This document shows positions 45,406-59,000 of a DNA stretch of 64,000 bases, in pieces. The notes beneath the pieces are model-generated. The model was not told the DNA's origin, made no database searches, and saw nothing but the letters and a program-made list of their open reading frames with translations. The stretch's first letter is position 1. Each line of letters opens with the position of its first letter. The position numbers and the translations under genes were made by a program. Location: the NCBI GenBank assembly GCA_003255065.1, contig QAOA01008219.1, positions 73,501 to 137,500 of the forward strand. Reading direction: 5' to 3'. The stretch is from Cercis canadensis. Lineage: Eukaryota; Streptophyta; Magnoliopsida; Fabales; Fabaceae.

Positions 45406-46163
45406 TCGAGTAGGGGGTGGAAGGGGAATATGAGAAGAGGAAGCGCGATACCTTAGGCTGTGAAATGCAGCTTACTTTTGTAACAATTACGCTACTGTCT
45501 TTATTTTTCTCTAATAAAAAGTCATTATTCCCGACCAAGTACTCCATTAACAATATTTTTTTTGTTGCCATTGAATAAAGAAATTAGTAAAAGAAGTGTT
45601 TCATACGTGGGTTTATTTTCTGATTTGCTTTTGGGGTGTTAGAATTAAGAAAATCATGCTGCTTAGTGACTTTTTCGAGTTTAAATTATCAAGAAATTGA
45701 TTACTATAAAGAGTTTTAAGATTTTGCATATTCTAAAGGTGTAAATTTACACGTACCTCATTAGAAAATTTATTGTTTAACTTAGAAAAAATATTTCAGT
45801 CTTAGAAAAATTAATTTTTAAAATTTTTATAGACATAAGAATATGATATAAAATATTTATTTGAATCATGAATCTTGAAGTTAACTTAGAAAAAATACAA
45901 TGGCTTCAAACAAAAATTTCAATCTATTTCTACTTGCTATACTTTAACCGGTTGAAGTTAACTAAAGGAGGTGCCACGTCAGCTTGGTAAGCTTACCATA
46001 TCCAACACATCGGTAAGGTATAATGCAACCTCGAATCTCATTCTTTCCTAGCCACCTGGCTATGTCCAAGTGTCTATTTGATAAGCAAGAATATTAATGA
46101 GAATATTTAAGATAGTCTTAGAAAGATCTATTTTTAAAATTTTTATATGCATAAGAATACAAT
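45406..46163. other. Upstream region of C2; first 400 bases duplicated at 61943-62285
   Basis: No gene. Shared blocks with the region upstream of C3 include catacgtgggtttattttctg and tggggtgttagaattaag. From about 45830 there is also a weak local duplication with the DNA that flanks the MITE at 46173-46469 (ataagaatatgat, then aaatatttattt). Confidence 0.6.
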
Positions 46164-46478
46164 ATGAAATATGGAGTTGCTATTTTCACACTCTAGTTTG
46201 TTGATGTCACACCTTCTTTAATATTTAAATATGATATAGACTAAATTACCCTCATTCAAAAATAAAAAGTTTTTAAAATTTGACTAATCATAATATTCTT
46301 TCTAATTCTTATTAATTATAGTTTCATTTTTTAGTTAGAAAGAGAATATATGATTAGTCAATTTTAAAAACTTGTTATTTTTGAATGAGGGTAATTTAGT
46401 CTATATCATATTTAAACATTAAAGGGGGTATGACATTAGCAAATTAAGATGTGAAAATATCAGCTTCCTATGAAATAT
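46164..46478. mobile_element. MITE, Mutator type, 9-base target duplication
   Basis: The element (46173-46469, 297 bases) has terminal inverted repeats: the left end reads GGAGTTGCTATTTTCACAC and the complement of the right end GGAAGCTGATATTTTCACAT. The arms pair for over 100 bases (for example ttgaatgagggtaatttagt against its complement), so the element is nearly a hairpin. It is flanked by ATGAAATAT at 46164-46172 and 46470-46478, a perfect 9-base duplication typical of Mutator-like elements. No coding capacity. It has no sequence in common with the MITE at 22047. Confidence 0.85.
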
Positions 46479-47077
46479 TTATTTAAATCAGAAAATATTG
46501 AATCTTGATAAAATCTGTCAAAAGTTTCCCTTATTAATGAGTTACGATTTGCCCACTTGGCTATAGTCTTTCCTTGTCCTTTGAAATGCAATCAATTTGT
46601 GTGGTAAGAGAATGCATGCTAATGACAACTTTCGAAAAGATTTCAAGAGAATCTCTTTTTGCAAGTGAACGCTTTCTTTATTCAGATTCCTGGGTCATTT
46701 TCAGCAAATGTCTGGTTGTAGTGCTTTGAAACGCTTTCTTTTCCTCATTCAGAATTTTCCATGTAGAGAAAGAGAGAGAGACAATCCAAGTAACGTCATC
46801 TAACTAACGTCAGCGTGAAACTTTTTGTTTAATATCCAGAATGAGAAGACTATGATTGGAAAATGGAAGTATAAGACAAAGCAAGGCACAAAGGAAGAAA
46901 ACCATGATGTAACAGAAGCAATACTGGCTGAAGAAGGCTTGGCAAAATAGTAAAGGGTTGCCCTCTATGGAGACTAACTATATTTTTCATTTTTGTATTT
47001 GGGGGTATTTTTTTCCTTTTTCATCTGAAGCTAATTTTTTCCTAATCTCTTGTTGTGTGTAACTTTCATCATACTAG
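46479..47077. other. Intergenic DNA, no gene seen
   Basis: No supported gene. Contains a short GA run near 46760-46780. Confidence 0.4.
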
Positions 47078-47530
47078 AAACGTAGGAATTACTTAAACTA
47101 ACTATATTCTTTTAGGTTGTTACCTTTTTGAATTGGTAAAAAATTCTTGCTTCTGATAGTTGGCCAAGCATGTCCATATACATTATATTCATAAGCATTC
47201 ATTTTACCTTTGTTTAACATAAATGTCCAATTCAAACTTTGATTTTTATGTTTTCTTTCTTTTATTTAAAAGTAAACTTACATTTGCATCCCTCAAAGAT
47301 TTAGACTTGAACAAAATAGTTCATCATAATGGAACTCAGTGCAATGGTAACATAGGAACCACTTAAACTAACTATATTCTTTTAGGATAAAAAATTCCTA
47401 CTTTTGATAGTTGTCCAAGCATATCCATATATTCATAAGCATAATTTTTCTTTTGTTTAACATATATGTCCAATTCAAACTTTCATTTTTATTTTCTTTC
47501 TTTCATTCATTTAAAACTAAATTTAAATTT
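47078..47530. repeat. Local tandem duplication of about 200 bases
   Basis: Positions 47078-47290 and 47340-47530 share, in the same order, acttaaactaactatattct, gatagttg-ccaagcat, ttcataagca and atgtccaattcaaac. The two units differ by several small indels. The second unit continues into the part duplicated at 31780-32130. Non-coding. Confidence 0.65.
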
Positions 47531-49207
47531 GAGTCTCTTAAAGATTTAGAGTTAAATAAAATAGTCATTAAAGAACTGTAATTACAAAATAGTCCTTTAA
47601 TCATTAACATCCATAAAAAATTGTCCATCGTTACTAAGGTCTATTAACTTGTGACAGAAGAATGATGTTTCACCATTAACTGCATGTGTGACACATTAAA
47701 ATCTGAAGTGGTAGTTTTCTAATGGCCAACAGTGTTGTTGAAGTGGAAAAAAGCTGAAAAAAATGAATGAAAAGAAAAAAAACTTAATGTTTTCTTTCTT
47801 TTATTCAAGTTTGTAGGTTGGAGAAGAATGGGCTGCAAGCCATCTTATAACTTTGAAGAGACTTTCCATGTAGTTTAGTAAGCCATTGGTGTATACTTTA
47901 AACTCTACCAGAGATATACAAGATCAAAATCCTTTGTAAATTATGCTAAAGACTAATTATGTAGAGTTTGTCATTGGCTCATTGCAAGGAAATATGAAGT
48001 CTTTTTTTTTTTCCTTGCAATCTCAATCGTTTTGGGAGTACTTTCTTAAATAGATGGACTAATTGTGATTTTAAATTTTTGTAATCAGTACATCGTTAAA
48101 TATTAGGAATTATTTGATGTAGAAGATATTCGTGAATTTCACATTTTGACTTTTGAGAATTATAATTCAATTTTCCATTGAATTTATCAAAAAAAAAATT
48201 GACTCATTGTTTAATAATTTTCTACGATAGATAACTATTAAGAGTAGTTATTATGATAGTATTTTTAGCAACGGCTTCAGATTGTTAACTTTTAATTGAT
48301 ATTACTAATTTTTACACCCATTTAAACCTTTTTTCATAATCCTGACCCTAAAAAGTACGCATTTTAATTGTAGTGCACTAATAATAGCTAGGAAATTAGG
48401 GCAAATATAAACTTAATTGCTTTTTAGAGAATATGTTTACACCTTTAGCAATGGAATTTTTTTAATTTATTAGTGAAAGTTTTTCCTTCTCTAGCTAGTG
48501 AAGGAAAATAATTTGTCCTTAAATTTTAGTTATGACTTATTTTAGGACGTGGTTTGATAATCGATAAATATGTTAGACGGATTTTTATCTCAACTAAATC
48601 AGCTTTCTTGTTGTGTAAGCAAGGAGATTAAAGGTCTTTACGATTGGACCATAATGTTTGATGGAAAATATATCAGAATTTCACTTTCATCTCAAACAAA
48701 GAGAAAAAATAAAAACAAAGGAAAATGCAAAAGAAGTACAAGATTCAAGAGCAGCCACATAACTGCAAAAAAAAAAAAAAAAATTAAGTTGTCCACGCTC
48801 AATAGAAATGATGGATTGATGACATAGAATTTGCCACAGAATAAACTTAAAATAAAGCCTAAGACATATTGTAAAGAGTTAGATATGTTTTAGCAAGCAC
48901 ACTTTGAAAAAAAAAATTGTTCTAACCTTTAGAATTTTAAGGAGCACCAAATAAATTTTATTAAATAATTTCAAATGGTGAACCTGACAAACTCCTAAAG
49001 GGCGTTGAAGTTCAGTGCTAAAGAGAGAGCTTAACCATAAAACGGTGGTACTGTGGTATGGAAGAGATTGAAAAGGTAGCTAAGTGAAGAAAAACCAAAC
49101 TGCAAGCAAGAACTTTCTTACTTTTACTACGTTGTGACCATTTCCCTAGGTTGTGACAAATAATGGGTTTCTTTATATTCTTTTATCATAAGAAGAATAA
49201 GGTTCCA
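47531..49207. other. AT-rich intergenic DNA left of E3
   Basis: The first 350 bases belong to the segment duplicated at 31780-32130. The rest is AT-rich with no gene supported; the open frame at 48570-48827 is low-complexity at its end and has no recognisable domain. Confidence 0.45.
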
Positions 49208-49212
49208 AAGGA

Positions 49213-49534
49213 TGTACAGATATGTAAATATACTTGAGCTGCTGTCCATAAGCTTGAGCTGCAAGATTAATTAGTTAGTTAAATTTGTAGTTCAGTTAGT
49301 TAGTTATTTAACTATAGTTACTTGGTTATTTAACTACGGTAGCTTAGTTAATTGAGCTGGCATGTAACTACTTTAGTTTGACAGCAAGGCAGGTTTACTG
49401 TATATAAACAGTGTGCTTGTACAATTCATTTCTGATCTAAGAGAATATACGAAGTGAATTTCTCATCCTCTGGTTCTGAACTTCTTTTTCTCTGATTCTA
49501 TTCAGTTTCTTTCTTCTATTCTTGAAACTTTACA
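49213..49534 (+). repeat. E3 5' LTR
   Basis: Starts TGTACAGATATG and ends CTTTACA, directly followed by the primer-binding site. Confidence 0.92.
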
Positions 49535-49630
49535 TGGAATCAGAGCAAATTGATCTAGATTTACTAGAGTCTTCAACTTGTGAACTTCTCTGAGGAAGAT
49601 TGAAGAGGTTGATTTTATTCAACTTGAAGA

Positions 49631-52600
49631 ATGGAAGCAGAAACTGCTTCGGTGCAAACTAGAACTGGTTCGAAGAACAGTGAAATGTCGAGCAATTCAA
49701 ATGGAGATCCCATGGCATTGGCCAATTCAGATCATCCTGGAATGCAACTTGTTACAACTCCTCTGACAGGTAACAATTATTTGTCTTGGAGTAGATCGAT
49801 TAGAATAGCTCTTGGAGCAAAGGTGAAGCTAGGATTCATCGATGGAAGGTGTGAAATGCCTGACGAAAGTTCCACTGAGTATGATTAGTGGATTCGTGTT
49901 GATTGCATGATTAGATCATGGATCTTGAATTCAATTTCCAAAGATATTGTAGAAGCTTTTCTCTATGCATCGACTGCTAGAGACCTTTGGATGGAGCTGG
50001 AAGAAAGATTTGGTGAATCTAATGGACCACAGATTTATCAAATTCAAAGAGAAATAACCACTATTTCTCAAGGAAGTCAATCAATAGTGAAATATTTCAC
50101 TACTCTGAAGAAGCTTTGGGATGAGTTAATTTGTGTGCAACCAATCCCAAAATGTACATGTAAGAATTGCACTTGTGAGGTCTCAAAGAAGGTCTCTAAT
50201 CTTGCTCAATCTAGCAAGCTGTTGTAGTTCTTAATGGGGCTTAGTGATGACTATGATCATGTAAGGAACCAAATTCTAGTTAAGGATCCTCTGCCTTCAG
50301 TCAACAAGGCATACTCTATAATCTTGAGGATTGAAAAGCAACGAGAAGTGCATCTCAATTTGGCTGGGAAAGTGGAGAACTCTGCCATGCTAGCAAGGAC
50401 TCCTATGGGAAGAGGTTCAGGAGTTAGAAGAGGAAGCTATAAGAAGCCAGGCAACTATGACAAGAAAAATGAGAAGTATGATAGGCTGTCTTGTGCTCAC
50501 TGCAACACAAGTGGTCACACTAAAGACACATGCTTCAAATTGCATGGGTATCCGGATTGGTATAAAGAACTCAAGGGACAAAGAAATCAAGCTATGGGAG
50601 GAAGGAATCTTGTGAATTTTGCTGATAACCCCTTGGATGCTAACATGAACAATATTGCAAGGAAAGACATTGATCAGAAAGTAACTTTGACAAAATTGAT
50701 ACAACAGGAGCTGTCAAAGATGTTGAAGGAGCAAGCAAATTTTGCACAACTTGACAACTTTGCAGGTAACATTTCTAATACTGCTCTCCATTCTGTTATG
50801 CATCTAGTTGATAATATGGAACTTGGAACTTGGATAGTAGACACAGGTGCATCAAATCACATGTGCACTAACATCATATTACTGCATAACCTCAAACCAG
50901 TCACACAAACTACTCCAATATTTTTACCTGATGGTTCAGTAAAATTGGTTCAACAAACAGGAGATGCTCACCTTAGTCCAACCATAACCTTGACTAAAAC
51001 ACTTTATGTCCCTAGTTTCAAATTTAATCTCCTGTCTGTGAGAAAGCTATGCCAAACAGCATAGCTTAAATTCACCTTTCTTCCTGACAAATGCATCCTG
51101 CAGGACCCACAAACTGAAGCCATTCTCGCAGTTGGTAAAGTGGTTGGCAATTTGTACATTTTAGACAAAACTTCTTTCCATGCTTCAGCATCTTTTCTTT
51201 CCTGTAATACCCAGACTGACTCAGTCATGTTCCCTTTTAATTCTGTTTGCAATTCTGTTAAACTACCTTGTATTGTCTTTGGAAATTCCAATAAAATTTC
51301 TGCCTCTTTGTGGCATAACAGATTTGGCCATGTCTCTTTAAAGGCTTTACAGCATATTAGCTTTCTCAAGGAACTCGATACCACTTTGCTTTCATCATGT
51401 GATATCTGTCATAAGTCAAAACAACATAGATTGTCATTTCCTCTTAGTACCACTAAGTCAGATTCTCCCTTTGACCTTTTACATATTGATTTGTGGGGAC
51501 CCTACAGTCAACCTTCAATTACAGGAGCTCATTACATGCTCACTGTGGTTGATGACTGCAGTAGAGCAACTTGGATTTTTCTGCTTACTCATAAACACCA
51601 AACACTATAGACTTTGAAGGTTTTCTTTCAAATGGTATATAATCAATTTAAACAACAAATAAAATGCATTAGGATAGACAACGGTTCTGAATTCACTAGC
51701 CATGAATGTCAATCTTTCTTGGCTAAATTAGGAATCCTGCATCACAGAAGCTGTGTCTATACTCCCCAACAAAATGGCATTGTTGAAAGGAAACATAAGC
51801 ATATTTTACAGATTGCCAGAGCCTTAATGTTTCAATCACAGTTACCAATCGAATTTTGGGGTCATTCCCTTTTAATGGCAGCTTATCTCATTAATCGAAT
51901 ACTTGCTCATTTTTTAGATTGGAAAACACCATATAAGGTCTTGCATCATAAACAACCTGATTATACTCTCTTAAAATGTTTTGGCTGTTTATGTTATGCT
52001 ACCAACACCAAGCCACATAAAGACAAGTTTGAGGTCAGGGCATATAGGTGCATTTTTGTAGGTTTTGTCACATGTCAAAAGGCCTATAGGGTATATGATT
52101 TAGACAACCATCAATTTTATACTTCTCGTGATGTAATTTTTCATGAAAATACATTTCCTTATGCTGATACTCTTTCTGGTGACAGTAAGGTCTCCCTCCC
52201 TCTCCCTTTCCTTGAATCTGCCATTCTACTTCTTCTCCTGTCACCACTCCTGTTACTGCTGATACTGGCATTAACCAACCTGAATCTGATCTTTCTACTC
52301 CTGTTACCATTCCTATCCCTGCTGATACTGGTATTGGCCAACCTACCCTTCCTTCCCCTACCTCCAACTTGAATTCTCCATTACCCTCACCCATTCCACC
52401 TCTCTCTTCCCCATCTGGTGCTNTTTGGTTGTTTATGTTATGCTACCAACACCAAGCCACATAAAGACAAGTTTGAGGTCAGGGCATATAGGTGCATTTT
52501 TGTAGGTTTTGTCACATGTCAAAAGGCCTATAGGGTATATGATTTAGACAACCATCAATTTTATACTTCTCGTGATGTAATTTTTCATGAAAATACATTT

Positions 52601-54642
52601 CCTTATGCTGATACTCTTTCTGGTGACAGTAAGGTCTCTCTCCCTCTCCCTTTCCTTGAATCTGCCATTCTACTTCTTCTCCTGTCACCACTCCTGTTAC
52701 TGCTGATACTGGCATTAACCAACCTGAATCTGATCTTTCTACTCCTGTTACCATTCCTATCCCTGCTGATACTGGTATTGGCCAACCTACCCTTCCTTCC
52801 CCTACCTCCAACTTGAATTCTCCATTACCCTCACCCATTCCACCTCTCTCTTCCCTATCTGGTGCTGTTTCTTCTCATAATTTCAGGCATAGTACTCGAC
52901 CAAGGTTCAAACCTGCCTGGATGCATGATTTTGTTTCTATTGTGATAATTCCCTCTGACTTACCAACTGCTGTTCCCATTTCACTTACTACCCTCTCCCC
53001 AGGTTCCTCATTTTACACACCCCCCACCTTTCCCTACCATCAATCCCCATTTTTTACTACCTCTTACATGTCATTTCTTGCTAATGTGTCTACTGTTCCT
53101 GAACCACATACCTATCATCATGCTATCAAAAATGAAAAATGGATTGAGGCCATGCATAAGGAATTGGAGGCCTTAGAGTCTAATCATACCTGGGATTTAG
53201 TCCCTTTACCTAATGGCAAGAAAGCCATTGGTTCCAAGTGGGTTTATAAGGTAAAGTACCTACCAGATGGCACTATAGATCGCTATAAAGCCAAGCTAGT
53301 GGCTAAAGGATATCATCAGATTGAGGGCATTCACTATAAAGACAGTTTCTCTCCTGTGGCAAAGCTGGTCACAGTGCACCTCTTCTTGGCCATTGTTACT
53401 GCTCAGAATTGGCCTCTACACCAGCTTGACATTAATAATGCCTTCCTCCATGGCTACCTAGATGAAGAGGTATACATGCAGCCTCCTCAGGGCTATGCTA
53501 AAGCTAAGAACAATGAGGTTTGTTTGCTCAAGAGGTCTCTGTATGGCTTGAAACAGGCCTCCCGCCAGTGGAACATTGAGTTTTGCTCTAAGCTTCAAAG
53601 CTATGGCTTTACACAGAGTGCTCATGATCATTGCTTATTCACCTTGTCCAGTTCAGATTCTTTTTTGGCACTTTTAGTTTATGTTGATGATGTTCTTATT
53701 ACTGGAACACATGAGCCAGCCATTCAGAAAGTCAAAGACTTCCTTCATGCTTCCTTCACCATCAAGGACTTGGGCTATGCCAAATACTTCCTTGGGCTTG
53801 AGATTGCACGTGGACCTTCTGGCACTTATGTCTCTCAAAGTAAGTATGTCCTAGATATTCTCAGGGATGCTGGTCTCCTTGGTGCCAGACCTGTTGCTAC
53901 CCCATTACCAAAGGGTCAGAACTTCTCTTCTGCTAGTACTGTCTTGACTGATCCAGAGAGGTACCGCAGGTTGGTTGGCAGATTACTTTACCTCAACCTC
54001 ACAAGGCCTGATATTACTCATGCTATTCAACAGCTTAGCCAATTCCTCCATTCTCCCACTCAGGCACACTGGAATGGAGCCCTTCATGTCCTTAAGTACC
54101 TCAAAGGCACCCCATCAAGAGGCTTGTTCTTTCCTTCTGCCACTGACACATCTCTTACAGCCTACTGTGATGCTGATTCGGCGGCTTGCAAAGATTCTAG
54201 ACGTTCAATCACTGGTTACTGTATTTTCTTGGGAGGTTCATTAATCTCTTGGAAAACCAAGAAGCAATCCACAGTGAGCAGGTCCTCAGCAGAGGCTGAA
54301 TATTGCAGCCTTGCCACCATTGTTTGCGAACTGAAGTGGATCAGTTACATTCTCCAGGACTTTAAAGTTCACATTCCTTTACCTATTTCCCTCTGGTGTG
54401 ACAATTCTGCTGCATTACATATCAATGCTAATCCTATTTTTCATGAGCGCACCAAGCACATAGAGATTGACTGTCATCTGGTGCGTGATCATTACAAATC
54501 TGGTTTTGTTCTCCCTCATCATGTGTCCACCAAGCATCAACTTGCAGATGTCTTCACCAAGAACCTTGGTGGTCCACAATTCAATTCTATTATGTCCAAG
54601 TTAGGCTTGGTAGATTTTCATCATTCCCAAGCTCCAACTTGA
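49631..54642 (+). pseudogene. E3 gag-pol region
   Basis: In order: gag (49631-50700) with a CCHC-like knuckle (CAHCNTSGHTKDTC, about 50490-50530); protease with WIVDTGASNHM (about 50830); GAG_pre-integrase (about 51300); integrase (about 51470-52000); reverse transcriptase (about 53150-53900, with LLVYVDDVLITG); and RNase H (about 54150-54600, SRSSAEAEYCSLA). Copia order throughout. Only a few breaks; it is not a functional polyprotein as it stands. Confidence 0.9.
51980..52866 (+). repeat. 443-base near-identical tandem repeat across a single N
   Basis: Positions 51980-52422 and 52424-52866 are the same sequence with about three mismatches, separated only by an N at 52423. Two overlapping contig ends placed side by side with a one-base gap would look exactly like this, so an assembly artefact is more likely than a real duplication. 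Confidence 0.85.
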
Positions 54643-54650
54643 AGGGGGGC

Positions 54651-54979
54651 TGTACAGATATGTAAATATACTTGAGCTGCTGTCCATAAGCTTGAGCTGC
54701 AAGATTAATTAGTTAGTTAAATTTTTAGTTCAGTTAGTTAGTTATTTAACTATAGTTACTTGGTTATTTAACTACGGTAGCTTAGCTTGTAGTTAATTGA
54801 GCTGGCATGTAACTACTTTAGTTTGACAGCAAGGCAGGTTTACTGTATATAAACAGTGTGCTTGTACAATTCATTTATGATCTAAGAGAATATACGAAGT
54901 GAATTTCTCATCCTCTGGTTCTGAACTTTTTTTTCTTTGATTCTGTTCAGTTTCTTCCTTCTATTCTTGAAACTTTACA
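54651..54979 (+). repeat. E3 3' LTR
   Basis: Preceded by a purine tract; starts TGTACAGATATG and ends CTTTACA. It is slightly longer than the 5' LTR because of a short repeated piece near 54780. Confidence 0.92.
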
Positions 54980-54984
54980 AAGGA

Positions 54985-55639
54985 TGAACAACACATGGGA
55001 AGTCATTAAACTTGGAAAGAAGAGGATCAATCTGATAATATATATAACAAGAAGATTATAGTTCAAGGCTAAAATAGGTATTTTTTATCTTACTTAATAA
55101 GCTATTTCCTAGGTTTTCTCTGATATTCACACTCTCCTTACTCTTGGCTTGCTCATTGACTTGAGCGATAGAAGAAGCACCAGAGCACCAGATCTAATCT
55201 CCCTTGACCGTTTCTCTTTCTTTGCCAGTCCATATGTAGTTTATCAGCACCTGCTAATATAAGAAGAGCTACAGAACAATTTAATCATGGAAGAACTAAA
55301 GTAAACTAAATTTAACTAAATTTCTGTCTAGAATATTTTGAATGGGTTATTTGACAATTGCATATTCTATGACAATACGAAGCTAATTCTATATAATTAA
55401 TAATACTTGACACCAAGCTGTAGGATTAAAATATAAAGCACAATTAGTTTGCGCTGCTGCACATTGAGAGGTGCCCAATTATGGAAATGCTGAGAATAGG
55501 TTTTTATCTAAAGGATCAATATGGGTATCGGGTATAGTGAAGGATATGCCAAAGTGCTGAAGAGGAAGGTGAGAAGAAATTGAAAAGGTGAAGCGTGAAA
55601 AGCATTATTGAGAAAAGATGGAGGATGGTGGCAATTAAT
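54985..55639. other. Intergenic DNA right of E3
   Basis: Continues the DNA interrupted by E3 (gttccaaagga before it, atgaacaacacatggg after). No gene supported. Confidence 0.45.
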
Positions 55640-56085
55640 TGTTTCAAATGGTTATACTGCTTGAATTACTATATGTTTGAATTAGCCTTAGATGTTGCTT
55701 TTGAGTGATTTTGTGCACAGTAGAGATGAAGTTTTTCAACTGCCAACATATATATCTAAACAGATTATACTGCTTCATATTTATCAACAGATATTTTATA
55801 GTTGAATTTTTTTTTCCAATGCAGTGTACCATTGCTCTAAAGTAAGTCATAAACAAACAAAATAAACTAAAAACTATTATGAAGATGCTCTTTTATGATA
55901 AGGAAAAATCATTAATTAGATGCACAGTACAACATAGTTAAACCACTGATATTACACCCGCCCAAAGCTCTTATTATTCAATTACACATAACATATTACA
56001 CAATAGAGATTATTTCTTGTTTTGGTTTATTTCTGATATCTTCATCTGTCATTGAAGTCTAGTATTTTGTTACTTTTTTTTTTTT
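55640..56085 (-). repeat. 3' flank of pseudogene C3
   Basis: Third copy of the flank seen at 33100-33560 and 44070-44480. It stops near the position equivalent to the C2 stop codon, where element E4 begins. Confidence 0.7.
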
Positions 56086-56099
56086 CTATGTTCCTTTCT

Positions 56100-59000
56100 T
56101 TGTTATATTTGTGATAATCTTCGAGCCATTGCAGAAAATGTGACTGAAGATGATCAGATCATGGCTGTTCTTAATGGTCTAGGATCTGAGTATAACTCAG
56201 TTGTTGCTCCTCTTAGTTTTGCAACAATTTCTGTAGAAACTTTGCAAAGTCATCTCCTTAGTTTTGAAGGAAGATTAGAGAGACAAAGGTCTATGGATGA
56301 ACAAGTCCTAGTTCAGGCCAATGCAACAACGTTTAATCAAGTTGCAGGAAAGAAAATATTCAATGGTAATCCTAGTTCTCATTCTGGAAATGGAAATGCA
56401 CCAGCAAGGCATTTCTTGAGCCAAGGAGGCTAATTCAGAAAGAACAGGACTGGAAATGGACCAACTCAGAAATCTCAATGTCAAATCTGTCATAAGCCAG
56501 GACAAGTGGCAGTAGACTGTTGGCATCGTTTTGACAACAACTATCAACCAAAGACTGTTGCTACCAATTCCAAACAGAATCAAGAACCACAAACCTTCAT
56601 GGCTACCTCCTCAACTATTGAAGAAATACCATGGTATTTGGACACTGGTGCTACACACCATGTCATAGCAAATCTTGGCAACCTGTCTCTACACAATCCT
56701 TTTGCTGGGGATGAAGGAGTCACTGTGGGAAATGGTAAGAGTTTAACTATGCTCAACACATGTACTACATCCATTCTAACAACTAAAAGACCCTTATTGC
56801 TAAAAAATGTGTTGCATGTTCCTAAAATAACTGCCAATTTGGTTATTGTAAGAAAATTATGCCAAGATAATGGTGCTTGTGTAGAATTTTATCCCTCTTG
56901 CTTTCTTGTGAAGGATTTGACAACTCGAGAGGTCCTGCTCCAAGGAAGAATTGATCAAGGATTATACAAAGTCATGACTAGACTTACTACTGGCAACACT
57001 CTTGACTCCATTTCTGCTAAGGCCTTTCAAGTTTTTTAGTATAGTTTCAAATAAATCTGTTTTAGACTTATAGTTGTGGCATAATAGATTAGGACACCCT
57101 ACTCTTGATGTAATCAATAGGGATATGGCCAAGTACAAATTATCTAGGTTTCTTTTCAATAAAACACCTATATGCAGCTCTTGTCAATTGGCAAAAAGCC
57201 ATAAGCTACCCGTTGTAAGATCTATAACTAGATCAATGAAACCTTTTGAGTTGATTCATGTTGATCTTTGGGGTTCTCCCTTTATTAAGTTTGTTAATGG
57301 AGCTTTTTATTTTATGTTATTAATTGATGACTATAGTCATTTTTCTTGGCTTTATCTACTGCATTCTAAGTCTAATGCATTAGTTATGTTCAAAAGATTT
57401 CAAGCTATGGTTGAATGATAGTTTGATTGCAAAATTAAAGCTATTTAGTCTGACTTTGGAGGGGAATTTGTGAGTTTCAATCAATTAGTTCATACACTGG
57501 GTATGGAGCATAGGTTCTCATGTCCATATACACCTCAGCAAAATGGAATTGTTGAAAGGAAGAATAGGCATGTGGTGGAGGCTGGCTTGTCCCTGCTTAC
57601 TACTACAGGTATTCCCACAAAATATTGGTAATTTTCATTTCAATCAACTGTATATCTTATTAACAGACTACCTACAAGAGTTCTAAATCATAAATCTCCC
57701 TATGAGCTATTATACTAGAAAATACTAGATTTTACTCAGCTTAAAGTGTTTGGATGCTTATGCTTTCCTTGCTTAAGGCCCTACATATCTCATGAACTAC
57801 AAGATAGATCTGTTACTTGTTGTTTCTTAGGATACAATAATAAACACATGGGTTTTCTCTGCTTGGATATGACTTCCAAAATACTGTACATTTCAAGACA
57901 TGTGGTGTTTGTGGAACCAATATTTCCCTTTCAAGTACCCTCCACAAAACACTCTCACCATTCTTCTAATTGCCATGTTCCAATTGTTCTCTCCTCATCA
58001 CCTACTCTGCCTGCTTCCATCAATCCTTCTTGCTCACCAAATTTGCTTGCCATTGATTCTTTCCACACAGATCACCTAAGAGACACAGATAGTTCTTCTT
58101 CTGCTTCTACTACCTCTTAATTCATCTCCAATTTCACTAGCTCTAGTTATTCCATCTTTGCTTCCCTCCAGAATGGTTACAAGAAGTCAGAATGAGATTT
58201 TCAAGCCTAAGGTATACACCACAACCTGTGGTCTTGCTACTCTTGAGCCTTCCACTTACACTCAGGCTAGTAAGTCTTCTAAGTGGCTTGATGCCATGAC
58301 TACAGAATTCATAGCATTACAAGCTAACAAAACGTGGGATCTTGTTCCTTATCCCACTAGTAAAAATATAATTGGCTGTAGGTGGGTTTACAAGCTCAAG
58401 TATAAACCAGATGAGACCATTGAAAGATATAAGGCTCATCTATTTGCTCAAGGTTTTACTCAAACCTATGGCATTGACTATTTTGATACTTTCAGTTCAG
58501 TTGTGAAGCTAGCCACCATTAGAATAGTTCTTACCATTTCTCTCTCCAATGATTGGCCAATTCAGCAATTAGATGTCAATAATGCTTTTCTGAATGGTGA
58601 CTTGCAGGAAGAGGTTTATATGAAACAGCCACAATACTTTGAAGATGCCTCTTATCCTCGTCATGTTTGCAAATTACGTAAAGCCCTCTATGGCTTGAAA
58701 CAAGCATTTAGAGCCTGGTTCAATAAGCTTAAGCTTACACTATTACAATGGGGTTTCAAGTACACTATTTTTAATAACTCCCTCTTTGTCTTCTTTACTG
58801 TTGGTGTTGTTCTTTATCTATTAGTCTATGTTGATAATATCATACTTACTGACTCTAGTCTTGCTCTCATTCAGTCTCTTGTTACTTCCTTAAATTTTGC
58901 CTTCTTTTTAAAGGATTTGGGAGCTCTTCAATATTTTCTGGGCATTGAGACTATCAGAATGCCTCAGCAGCTGCATTTGTCCCAAACCAAATACATTATT

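Larger units (their letters stand above)
49213..54979 (+). mobile_element. E3: young Ty1/copia retrotransposon
   Basis: It has a 5' LTR (49213-49534), an initiator-Met-type primer-binding site (TGGAATCAGAGC at 49535), gag-pol (49631-54642), a polypurine tract (AAGGGGGG) and a 3' LTR (54651-54979). AAGGA at 49208-49212 and 54980-54984 is a perfect target duplication. The LTRs differ by about six substitutions and one small insertion in roughly 320 bases, near 2%, so the insertion is probably under one million years old at commonly used plant rates. The gag start (HPGMQLVTTPLTGNNYLSWS) is a standard plant copia type; I leave the lineage open. It is close to whole, with only a few breaks, and part of it is affected by an assembly problem at 52423. 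Confidence 0.93.

Noticed and set aside
48570-48827. 85-codon open frame
   Set aside because: Its end runs into a poly-Lys stretch from an A run, and there is no family feature or promoter.
51980-52866. Tandem duplication as a biological event in E3
   Set aside because: The N exactly between two near-identical copies makes an assembly artefact more likely.
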